Part shown: piece by piece, positions 1 through 6,540 of the stretch
Numbering within the stretch: position 1 is the first letter of the stretch
Layout of the letters: every line of letters begins with the position of its first letter
Assembly: GCA_026418875.1 (NCBI GenBank)
Contig: JAOAAM010000628.1
Coordinates: 1-8,738, forward strand
Length of the DNA: 8,738 bases
Direction: 5' to 3'
Source: Gemmataceae bacterium
GTDB lineage: Bacteria > Planctomycetota > Planctomycetia > Gemmatales > Gemmataceae
The notes under the pieces: model-generated
Told to the model about the DNA's origin: nothing
The model's input: only the letters and a program-made list of their open reading frames with translations
Databases searched by the model: none
Position numbers and translations under genes: made by a program

Positions 1-473
1 GTGCAAATGGCCGGGGGGCAACCGAGCTTCTCTTTCATCTGCTCGATGCAGCCGTAGAAGTCGGCCCCGGTGCGATCGAGCTTGTTGATGAAAGCCAAAC
101 GGGGAACTTTGTGCTTGTTCGCCTGAAACCAAACGGTCTCGGATTGGACCTCGACGCCGCCGACGGCACAGAAGACGCAGACGCCGCCGTCCAACACCCG
201 GAGGCTGCGTTCAACCTCCGCGGTGAAGTCGACGTGACCGGGGGTGTCGATGATGGAGATGCGGTGATCGCCCCAATCCACCGCGACGGCGGCGGAATTG
301 ATGGTGATACCTTTGGCTTTCTCCAGCGGGTCGAAGTCGGTGGTGGTGTTGCCTTCATCGACGTCGCCGACTTTGTGCTTGGAGCCGCTGAAGTAAAGGA
401 TGCGTTCGGTGGTCGTGGTCTTGCCCGCATCCACGTGAGCGATGATACCGATATTGCGGATTTTATCGATCAT
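1..473 (-). CDS. fusA: Translation elongation factor G, N-terminal part (runs off the left edge)
   Basis: This encodes a ribosomal translocation GTPase acting in the cytoplasm. The ATG at 473-471 opens 157 codons of the GTPase (G) domain; the rest lies beyond the window. The nucleotide-binding motifs are clear: G1 AHVDAGKT (residues 12-19), switch I GITI (55-58), G3 DTPGH (76-80, with His80 the expected catalytic His) and G4 NKLD (130-133). The order and spacing fit EF-G and the [14 protein letters not shown] stretch (83-96) is typical of it. Two details differ from the common form: switch I reads EKAKGITI where ERGITI is usual, and G4 has Leu where Met is common. I see no strong Shine-Dalgarno upstream. 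No rpsL or rpsG lies upstream as in the usual str operon, so this may be a stand-alone paralogue. The EF-G family call is secure; the choice of paralogue is not. Confidence 0.93.
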   Translation of the reverse strand, partial: MIDKIRNIGIIAHVDAGKTTTTERILYFSGSKHKVGDVDEGNTTTDFDPLEKAKGITINSAAVAVDWGDHRISIIDTPGHVDFTAEVERSLRVLDGGVCVFCAVGGVEVQSETVWFQANKHKVPRLAFINKLDRTGADFYGCIEQMKEKLGCPPAIC

Positions 474-536
474 AACTTCGGGGCCGACGCCGGTTGTCCC
501 GGCGGTCGGTCTTCAAGGTCAAACAAATCCTCCACC

Positions 537-585
537 GCGGGGTCCTGCACCCCGCTGTGCCGACTTCCAACAAAGGGAAAGTCGG
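537..585. other. Two adjacent hairpins upstream of the EF-G gene
   Basis: The first hairpin has perfect 7-bp arms GCGGGGT (537-543) and ACCCCGC (549-555) around a 5-base loop. The second has arms CCGACTT (560-566) and AAGTCGG (579-585), extendable by two CC/GG pairs with a bulged A. They lie 64-112 bases upstream of the EF-G start codon on its coding strand, where a 5' leader could be. No run of T follows on either strand, so they do not look like ordinary intrinsic terminators. A leader role is inference. Confidence 0.35.
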
Positions 586-863
586 ATCCTGAGAATCAAC
601 CATCGGGCCTTCGCCGGTTTCCCAGGCGAGTCACCGCAACGGGCAGCAGCGCCCAGCGGTGCTCCCCCACGGAGAGTTGCAGCCGCGACGTTCGGGGAGT
701 CCGGCGGATGATGATGCTTGGGGAGGTTTCACCAGCGGACACTCTGCGAATAGTCTACCGGCACATCCTATTCTGTCCAGAGCGCGAACGACGAAGGTTT
801 TATGAAAACCTGTCGAAAACACGCTCCAAGTTGTTCCGCGAGGGCGCTCCAAGGTGCTTCGCC

Positions 864-915
864 CGCTTCCAACGACTCGTCGATGCGACGCTTCCGGCAA
901 CTCGTCGATGCGACG
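864..915. repeat. Short tandem repeat, 25-bp unit, each unit with a small palindrome
   Basis: Two head-to-tail 25-bp units (866-890 and 891-915) match at 22 of 25 positions and share an identical 19-base core at 875-893 and 900-918. Each core contains CGTCGATGCGACG (878-890 and 903-915), a palindrome with 5-bp arms around ATG. More degenerate copies starting CGCTCCAAG lie at 822 and 845, and a partial one starts CGCTTTCGG at 914, so the array may reach from about 822 to 922. It could be an operator pair or simple replication slippage; the sequence alone does not decide. Confidence 0.6.
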
Positions 916-1013
916 CTTTCGGTGGGCCGCGCCTCGGCCGGCGCACCATGCGTTAAGACGCATAAGTTCTGCGGCCTATTCCCGACAATCCAAGAAAATC
1001 AGTCGCCACCCTC

Positions 1014-1042
1014 TTGCAATGGAAGCCGCGGCCATTCATGAT
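1014..1042 (+). promoter_or_regulatory. Weak sigma-70-like promoter candidate for the first GspE/PilB gene
   Basis: TTGCAA (1014-1019) and CATGAT (1037-1042) are separated by 17 bases. Each hexamer matches 4 of 6 consensus positions. Transcription would start near 1049 and leave a leader of about 120 bases. This is a pattern match only, and planctomycete promoters often fit the consensus poorly. Confidence 0.2.
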
Positions 1043-1168
1043 GGACGATGAACGGACGGCTGCTTCGTGGATTTTCTGAAAAGTCCCGCGACGGTTGGCC
1101 TGCCCCGTTAAGATCCATCGGGGATTGGCTGACCCGAATTTTTCGCTTTAGGGAGGAGTTCGCCGCGC

Positions 1169-2893
1169 ATGGCTAAAACCGCTACCCGCGACTTCACCGA
1201 CGTTCTCGTTCGCAACGGTACACTCAGCCCCGACCAGGTCGAAGAAGCCCGCGGACTGGCCAACTCCACGGGTATCAAGCTCCAAGACGCGATCGTCAAA
1301 CTGAACTACGCCTCGGCCGACGAGGTGATGAAAGCCATCGCGCAACTGTACAATCTCGAATTCGTCGATCTCACCGACGTCACCATCCCGCAGTCCGTCG
1401 TCGAAATGGTGCCGGAGAGCGTGGCCCGCGAAAACCGTATCATGCCCCTGTCCGCCGACGGGAACAGCTTGCGGATCGTCACCAGTGAGCCGGAAAACGA
1501 CGACGTTCTGCAAAAACTCCAGTTCATCCTGAACAAGGACATCAAGCCTGTCCTAGCCGACCGCGAACAGATCGTCGCCGCGATCAACCGCCATTACGGT
1601 CAGACGGAAACGGAATCCGTGGACTCGATGATCGCCGAGTTCACAGATACGCAGATCGAGTTCACCGAGACGGAAGCCGCCGCCGTGGCCTCCGTCGCCG
1701 CCGAAGAAAGCGACGCCCCGGTCGTCAAACTCGTCAACCTCATGATTCAGGAGGCGGTCAACCAGCGTGCCTCGGACATTCATATCGAACCTTTTGCCGA
1801 CCGAATCCGGATTCGTTACCGAATTGATGGTGTTTTGGTCGAGCGTGACAACCCGCCCAAGCGGCTTCTCCCGGCCATCAACTCCCGCATCAAGATCATG
1901 GCCAACATTGACATTGCGGAGAAGCGGCGTCCGCAAGACGGCCGAATCAAGATGAGCATCCACGGCAAGCACTACGACTTGCGGGTCAGCCTGCTGCCGA
2001 GCGTCCACGGCCAATCGGTCGTGATGCGGATTCTTGACCGCGGGAACATCCAGATCAGCATTCGGGATCTCGGTTTCGGCGAGGAAGATTTCGCCCGCTT
2101 CCAACAAATCATCAAACGGCCGAATGGGATTTTCTTGGTCACCGGCCCGACGGGGTCCGGCAAAACGACGACCCTGTACGCCGCCCTGAACGAATTGAAT
2201 CGCCCGGATCGAAAGATCATCACTGCGGAGGATCCGGTCGAGTATTACTTGCCCGGTATCAACCAGGTCGAGGTGAAGCATTCGATTGGGCTGGATTTTG
2301 CCCGGATCATTCGGGCGATGTTGCGGCAAGCCCCGAATATCATCCTCGTGGGCGAGATCCGAGATAAAGAGACGGCGGAGATCGCAGTACAGGCGAGCTT
2401 GACTGGACACTTAGTTTTTTCGACACTACATACGAACGATGCGCCCAGCGCGATCACCCGACTTGGCGACATCGGTGTGCCGCCGTTCCTGATCGCCAGT
2501 TCAGTCATCGCGATCATGGCGCAGCGGCTGGTGCGGGTGAACTGCCCGAAGTGCAAAGAGCCGTACAAGCCCAGCCAGTTCGAGTTGGATGCCGCCAAAA
2601 TCTCCCGCGAGGCGGCTGCCAAGGCAACGTTCCTCCGCGGCCGAGGTTGCAACTACTGCAACCAGAAGGGCTATCGCGGCCGAATCGGTATCTTCGAACT
2701 GCTAAAGATGACCGCGACCATCCGGGAGATGACCTTTAACCGTGAACCCACTCAGCAAATCCGCCGGGTGGCCCGCAAAAACGGCATGCGGACCTTGCTG
2801 GAAGATGGCGTTCAGAAAGCACTTAAAGGAATCACGACCCTGGAGGAGGTTCTCAGCATCTGCCACCACGAGGCGGCCGACCCCGAGGGTTGA
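1169..2893 (+). CDS. gspE: GspE/PilB-family assembly ATPase (first copy)
   Basis: A cytoplasmic hexameric ATPase that powers assembly of a type IV pilus or type II secretion pseudopilus by acting on the PilC/GspF platform. The 574 residues fit the family length. An N-terminal MshEN-type domain (about 8-145) is followed by an acidic linker (150-182) and the ATPase domain. Visible motifs are Walker A GPTGSGKT (326-333, Lys332), the Asp box TAEDPVEY, Walker B IILVGE (391-396, catalytic Glu396), the His box TGHLVFSTLHTND, and a zinc-type four-cysteine set C459-x2-C462 with C494-x2-C497. Compared with the second copy, the residues before Walker B read QAPN instead of QDPD, and the MshEN repeats (8-31, 37-60) lack the key Arg and Gly positions. 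The start is supported by GGAGGAG (1152-1158), 10 bases before the ATG. It is set apart from pilT by 445 bases. GspE versus PilB naming cannot be settled here. Confidence 0.95.
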   Translation: MAKTATRDFTDVLVRNGTLSPDQVEEARGLANSTGIKLQDAIVKLNYASADEVMKAIAQLYNLEFVDLTDVTIPQSVVEMVPESVARENRIMPLSADGNSLRIVTSEPENDDVLQKLQFILNKDIKPVLADREQIVAAINRHYGQTETESVDSMIAEFTDTQIEFTETEAAAVASVAAEESDAPVVKLVNLMIQEAVNQRASDIHIEPFADRIRIRYRIDGVLVERDNPPKRLLPAINSRIKIMANIDIAEKRRPQDGRIKMSIHGKHYDLRVSLLPSVHGQSVVMRILDRGNIQISIRDLGFGEEDFARFQQIIKRPNGIFLVTGPTGSGKTTTLYAALNELNRPDRKIITAEDPVEYYLPGINQVEVKHSIGLDFARIIRAMLRQAPNIILVGEIRDKETAEIAVQASLTGHLVFSTLHTNDAPSAITRLGDIGVPPFLIASSVIAIMAQRLVRVNCPKCKEPYKPSQFELDAAKISREAAAKATFLRGRGCNYCNQKGYRGRIGIFELLKMTATIREMTFNREPTQQIRRVARKNGMRTLLEDGVQKALKGITTLEEVLSICHHEAADPEG

Positions 2894-2974
2894 TCCACGG
2901 GCCGAGCAGCAAGGTGTCGGTTCGACCGAAGCGATCGGAAAGCCGCGGCACCGGCCCGGAATCCGCAACGGCAT

Positions 2975-3027
2975 TTGCCCAACTCTCGCTCTCCCCGCAC
3001 CATCTCGGGGAGAGCGGCTTGGGTGAG
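2975..3027. repeat. REP-like palindromic element
   Basis: Perfect 11-bp arms CGCTCTCCCCG (2987-2997) and CGGGGAGAGCG (3006-3016) enclose an 8-base loop. An outer stem, CCCAA (2978-2982) with TTGGG (3019-3023), extends by three further pairs to 2975/3026, two of them G-U. The layout CTCTCCCC...GGGGAGAG followed by GGGTGAG resembles a palindromic repeat I recall being scattered between genes in many GC-rich bacteria, planctomycetes included. It starts 82 bases after the ATPase stop codon. No T-run follows, so an RNA-stabilising or processing hairpin is more likely than a classic terminator. Confidence 0.6.
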
Positions 3028-3080
3028 CATCGATCACTCGGATCGATTCCCTGTCCGAATGTTAGGTTTCATGATTCAAT

Positions 3081-3109
3081 TTGTGATCTTTAATGGAATG
3101 CGGTATCAC
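3081..3109 (+). promoter_or_regulatory. Weak sigma-70-like promoter candidate upstream of pilT
   Basis: TTGTGA (3081-3086) and TATCAC (3104-3109) are spaced by 17 bases, with 4 of 6 consensus matches each, in an AT-richer stretch after the palindrome. If real, it would give a leader of roughly 220 bases before pilT. Confidence 0.2.
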
Positions 3110-3201
3110 ATCCCACCGGGATCCATGAAAACCCGATGAGAGCAACAATCGCTGCGGCTGACTGCGAATTTGGTGAAAATGTGTCTTTTTTGTCCCAAAA
3201 T

Positions 3202-3231
3202 TTGACTGGTCTGAGTCTCTGGCGTGACAAT
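3202..3231 (+). promoter_or_regulatory. Sigma-70-like promoter candidate upstream of pilT
   Basis: TTGACT (3202-3207, 5 of 6 matches) and GACAAT (3226-3231, 4 of 6) are spaced by 18 bases. This is the better of the two candidates in the gap by its -35 box and by its closeness to pilT (about 100 bases of leader). It remains a pattern match only. Confidence 0.28.
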
Positions 3232-3326
3232 GCCCAGCGGAGCCTGGGGCGGAAGTCGCGGCGAAAGGTAGAGCGGATTGCGTGGATCTGCTCAGCCGGA
3301 AGGTGCCAGAGGCGGACCAGCCTCAG

Positions 3327-3333
3327 TGAGGTG
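3327..3333 (+). promoter_or_regulatory. Ribosome binding site that favours the GTG start of pilT
   Basis: TGAGGTG sits 5 bases before the GTG at 3339. The alternative ATG at 3357 has only CCGGAC-like sequence in the same position. This favours the GTG start, adding six residues (MAGQVL) before the conserved start of the PilT fold. Confidence 0.5.
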
Positions 3334-3338
3334 TCGCT

Positions 3339-4511
3339 GTGGCCGGACAAGTATTGATGGAAAAGCTGTTGACCACGGTCATTCAGCTCAAAGCCTCGGA
3401 CTTGCACATCAGCGTCGGGCAACCGCCGGTCATTCGGCACAACGGCCGAATGCGGAAATTAGACACCAAAGTACTGGACAGCGACGACACCACCGCGCTG
3501 ATGAAGGCCATCACGCCGGATCGGTGCCAACAGGAGTTGCAGGAGAAAGGCGGGGCGGATTTTGCCATCGAGTTCATCGACGGCTACCGCTTCCGCGTGG
3601 CCCTGTTCAAGCAAAAGGGCACCATCGGCTTGGTGCTGCGGCGGATCCCGAGCCAGTTTCTGACCTTCGAGCAGATCGGCATGCCCGATGCCATCCGCTC
3701 GCTCATCGTCAAGCCCCGCGGTCTGATTTTGGTGACTGGCCCGACCGGCTCCGGCAAGACGACGAGCTTGGCCTCGATGATCAACTTCCTGAACGAGAAC
3801 TACGACCGCCACATCATTACGCTGGAAGACCCCATCGAGTATTACCACAAGCACAAGAAGTGCACGGTGAACCAGCGGGAGATCGGCGTCGACTGCCCCA
3901 GCTTCAAAGAGGGCATCCGTCGCGCGTTGCGGATGGATCCGGATGTGATCCTCGTCGGCGAAATGCGTGACTTGGAAACGATCCATGCCGCCATCGAGGC
4001 CGCCGAGACGGGCCACGTCGTGTTCGCCACCTTGCACACCTCGGGGGCGGCGAGCACCATCAACCGCATCATCGACGGGTTCCCCAAAGAGCAGCAGGAC
4101 CAGGTGCGGACGCAGCTGTCCACGGCCCTCATCGGCGTATTGTCGCAGGCCATCTTGCCGCGAAAACCCGAGGGTTTGGTGGCCGCCTTCGAGATGATGG
4201 TCGTGACCCCCGCCATCCAGAACCTGATCCGCGAGAACAAGGTCTACCGCATTGACTCGAGCATTCAGACCGGCCGCAAGCACGGCATGTTCTTGCTGGA
4301 TGAGAGCTTGTTCCGCTTGTGGAAGGACGGGCTGTGCGACAAGGAAGAAGTGCTGCTGAAGTCGAACAAACCGGCCGAACTCGCGGCGAAGATCGCCCAG
4401 GCCGAGCGTGGCATCTTCGACGAGGAAGACGAAGAGGAGGAGGACGAGGACTACGGAGAGGACGAGTACGACGAGGAGGAGGACGATCGTCCGCGTCGGG
4501 GTCGTCGTTAA
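3339..4511 (+). CDS. pilT: Pilus retraction ATPase PilT with an acidic C-terminal tail
   Basis: A cytoplasmic hexameric ATPase that drives disassembly and retraction of type IV pili, opposing PilB. From the GTG start it has 390 residues, longer than usual because of a tail. The N-terminal domain shows KASDLHISVGQPPVIR. The RecA-like domain has Walker A GPTGSGKT (134-141, Lys140), the Asp box TLEDPIEYY, Walker B VILVGE (203-208, Glu208) and the His box TGHVVFATLHTSGA. As normal for PilT, it lacks the four-cysteine zinc motif of PilB. The retraction motif usually written AIRNLIRE reads AIQNLIRE (292-299). Residues 361-383 contain 20 Asp/Glu and are followed by RPRRGRR (384-390), an unusual disordered tail after the fold. 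The ATG at 3357 is an alternative start. The second pilB gene begins 36 bases after the stop, so the two are probably co-transcribed. Confidence 0.95.
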   Translation: MAGQVLMEKLLTTVIQLKASDLHISVGQPPVIRHNGRMRKLDTKVLDSDDTTALMKAITPDRCQQELQEKGGADFAIEFIDGYRFRVALFKQKGTIGLVLRRIPSQFLTFEQIGMPDAIRSLIVKPRGLILVTGPTGSGKTTSLASMINFLNENYDRHIITLEDPIEYYHKHKKCTVNQREIGVDCPSFKEGIRRALRMDPDVILVGEMRDLETIHAAIEAAETGHVVFATLHTSGAASTINRIIDGFPKEQQDQVRTQLSTALIGVLSQAILPRKPEGLVAAFEMMVVTPAIQNLIRENKVYRIDSSIQTGRKHGMFLLDESLFRLWKDGLCDKEEVLLKSNKPAELAAKIAQAERGIFDEEDEEEEDEDYGEDEYDEEEDDRPRRGRR

Positions 4512-4547
4512 CGAGAGTCCGGAGTCTGAATCCGAGAGAGAACAGCC

Positions 4548-6467
4548 ATGTCGAACGCGAGTCCAAAAGATCCGAAGAAGCCGACCACGCCGCCCGCGGG
4601 AGCGCCGAAGAAGCCTGAGACGGGCAAGCCGGCGGCCCCGGCGGCCAAGGGCACGACGGCGAAACCTACGGCACCCACGGCCAAGCCCGCCGCGGCGACA
4701 ACGGCCAAACCGACGCCCAAACCGGCGGCCCGGGAGCGGGATTGGTCGGAAGGCGGCGGCCGACGCAAGATCGGGCAGATCCTGGTCGACCTGGGTTTCA
4801 TCGACGAATCCCAGCTCTGGGACATCCTCGAAGAATCGCGGACCAACGGCGTGCGGGTCGGGCAGGTCGCGTTGAATCGCGGCCTCGTCACCGAAGAGCA
4901 ACTGCTGCAAGCCGTCGCCGAATTGCATGGCATGCGGCTGGTCAACCTGGAGGAAGAAAAACCCACGCCGCAAGCAATCCAAATGGTCCAGCAGACCATG
5001 GCCGAGGTCTACAAAATCCTGCCGATGAAGTATGAGAACGGCGTGTTGACCGTGGCCATGGCCGATCCGAACAACCTGCAAGCCCTGGACGACCTGCGGA
5101 ATTTCATCGGCCTGGGTCAGGTCGAGGCTGTCCTCGCACCACAGAAACAACTCGAAGAGGCGATCACCCGGGCCTACACCGGCAAGGAAGAGAGCATCGC
5201 CGCGCTGATCGCCGAGTTGAACGCCGATACCAGCTTGCAAGTCAACCGTCGCGAGACGAGTATCGACTTGGAAAGCCTGACGGAAATTGCGGAAGCGGCC
5301 CCCGTGCGGAAGCTCATCAACATGGTGCTGTTGATGGCCATCCGCGACCACGCCTCGGACATTCACTTCGAGCCGTTCGAGGACGAATACAAGATGCGTT
5401 ACCGCTGCGACGGCGTGTTGTATGAGATGGTCCCGCCGCCGCGGCACCTCGCCATGGCCATCAGTTCGCGTATCAAGGTCATGTCCAATCTGGACATCGC
5501 CGAGCGACGCTTGCCCCAGGACGGGCGCATCGAGTTGAACGTGGGTGGCAACGCGGTGGACATGCGCGTCAGCGTGCTGCCGACGATGTTCGGCGAGAGC
5601 GTGGTTATCCGGGTGTTGGATCGCACGGTGGTCAGCCTGGACCTGAACAAAATCGGCATGGAGCCGGAACTGCTGGAAAAGTTCCGCCATCTCATTCATA
5701 AGCCCAATGGCATCACGCTCGTCACAGGTCCGACGGGTGCCGGCAAGACGACGACGCTCTACTCGGCGTTGAACGAACTCAACACGATCGAGGATAAGAT
5801 CATCACGACGGAAGATCCGGTCGAATATGAGATCGAAGGTATCATTCAATGCCCGATCAATCATGAGATCGATCTAACGTTCGCCTCGGCGTTGCGTGCG
5901 ATCCTCCGGCAGGATCCGGACATCATCCTCGTCGGCGAGATTCGGGATTTGGAGACGGCGCAAATCGCCATCCAGGCCGCCCTCACCGGTCACATGGTGT
6001 TTAGCACGCTGCACACGAACGACGCCGCCAGCACCATCACCCGGTTACGTGATATGGGCGTGGAGCCGTTCCTGTTGACGGCCACCATCGAGGGCATTCT
6101 GGCTCAACGTCTGGTGCGGAAGATCTGCACGAATTGCCGCGAAGAGTTCACCCCGTCGGCCGAGATGCTGATGGAGTTGAATCTCCGGCCCGCCGATGTG
6201 AAGGGCAAGAAGTTCTACTACGGTGCCGGTTGCGAGAAATGCAACAACCTCGGGTTCCGTGGCCGCACCGGCATCTACGAACTGATCCTCATGGATGACA
6301 ACATCCGCGACATGATTAGTGCCGGCGCATCGACCGACGCTTTGCGGAAATATGTGCGCAGCACGGGTGTTCCGGGTCTTCGCGAGGCCGGCCTGAAGGC
6401 AATCTACAACGGCATCACGACCATCGAGGAAGTGGTGCGCGAAACCGTTCTCGAAGAGGATGCGTGA
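4548..6467 (+). CDS. pilB: GspE/PilB-family assembly ATPase (second copy) with an Ala/Pro/Lys-rich N-terminal extension
   Basis: A second filament-assembly ATPase, 639 residues, placed between pilT and pilC. Residues 1-61 are low-complexity Ala, Pro, Lys and Thr with three TAKP repeats (37-40, 44-47, 52-55), probably disordered and basic. An MshEN domain follows, with two 24-residue repeats at 74-97 (KIGQILVDLGFIDESQLWDI...) and 103-126 (RVGQVALNRGLVTEEQLLQA...), close to the pattern known to bind cyclic di-GMP. The ATPase core has Walker A GPTGAGKT (394-401, Lys400), the Asp box TTEDPVEY, Walker B IILVGE (459-464, Glu464), the His box TGHMVFSTLHTND, and four cysteines C527-x2-C530 and C562-x2-C565. 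All catalytic motifs look intact. The start follows a purine-rich GAGAGAG (4534-4540), a modest ribosome site. Its position beside pilC suggests it is the dedicated partner of that platform; pilus versus secretion use is open. Confidence 0.95.
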   Translation: MSNASPKDPKKPTTPPAGAPKKPETGKPAAPAAKGTTAKPTAPTAKPAAATTAKPTPKPAARERDWSEGGGRRKIGQILVDLGFIDESQLWDILEESRTNGVRVGQVALNRGLVTEEQLLQAVAELHGMRLVNLEEEKPTPQAIQMVQQTMAEVYKILPMKYENGVLTVAMADPNNLQALDDLRNFIGLGQVEAVLAPQKQLEEAITRAYTGKEESIAALIAELNADTSLQVNRRETSIDLESLTEIAEAAPVRKLINMVLLMAIRDHASDIHFEPFEDEYKMRYRCDGVLYEMVPPPRHLAMAISSRIKVMSNLDIAERRLPQDGRIELNVGGNAVDMRVSVLPTMFGESVVIRVLDRTVVSLDLNKIGMEPELLEKFRHLIHKPNGITLVTGPTGAGKTTTLYSALNELNTIEDKIITTEDPVEYEIEGIIQCPINHEIDLTFASALRAILRQDPDIILVGEIRDLETAQIAIQAALTGHMVFSTLHTNDAASTITRLRDMGVEPFLLTATIEGILAQRLVRKICTNCREEFTPSAEMLMELNLRPADVKGKKFYYGAGCEKCNNLGFRGRTGIYELILMDDNIRDMISAGASTDALRKYVRSTGVPGLREAGLKAIYNGITTIEEVVRETVLEEDA

Positions 6468-6540
6468 TCGGCTCCGACCGCTCACGATTTCGGTTCGACC
6501 AAGGACGAGGGTTTTCGGCACGACCGTTTGAGGGCTAACC

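Larger units (their letters stand above)
474..1168. other. Divergent intergenic region between the EF-G and GspE/PilB genes
   Basis: These 695 bases separate two genes that point away from each other, so promoters for both must lie here. I find no convincing gene. The open frames present have arginine-, serine- and proline-rich translations with no family resemblance and depend on the high GC content. What the region does hold is a pair of hairpins near the EF-G start (537-585), a small hairpin at 795-811 (7-bp arms AGGTTTT/AAAACCT, loop ATG), a degenerate tandem repeat around 822-922, and a weak promoter candidate before the ATPase gene. Confidence 0.7.
2894..3338. other. Non-coding gap between the first ATPase gene and pilT
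   Basis: This 445-base stretch has no credible gene and its second half is visibly more AT-rich than the flanking coding sequence. It contains a REP-like palindrome (2975-3027) and then two weak promoter-like pairs before pilT. The layout suggests an end or processing point for the upstream transcript followed by a new start for the pilT-pilB-pilC-prepilin unit. That reading is inference. Confidence 0.6.

Noticed and set aside
111..956. A 281-codon open frame on the plus strand across the EF-G start and the intergenic region
   Set aside because: Its first third is antisense to the conserved EF-G G domain and the rest is low-quality, Arg/Ser-rich translation.
631..963. A 110-codon minus-strand open frame in the divergent intergenic region
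   Set aside because: It spans the tandem repeat and has no recognisable domain or convincing ribosome site; it is better explained by high GC content. A small unknown gene cannot be fully excluded.
1553..2410. A 285-codon open frame on the minus strand inside the first ATPase gene
   Set aside because: It is the antisense shadow of a conserved ATPase domain; there is no family resemblance and no ribosome site.
3218..3235. Possible sigma-54 promoter (TGGC...TGC) before pilT
   Set aside because: The distance between the GG and GC elements is one base short of the strict spacing this promoter type needs.
3459..5864. An 801-codon open frame on the minus strand covering pilT and most of the second pilB
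   Set aside because: It lies opposite two well-supported genes. Its product is rich in Arg, His, Asp and Leu without recognisable domains, as expected of an antisense frame in GC-rich coding DNA.
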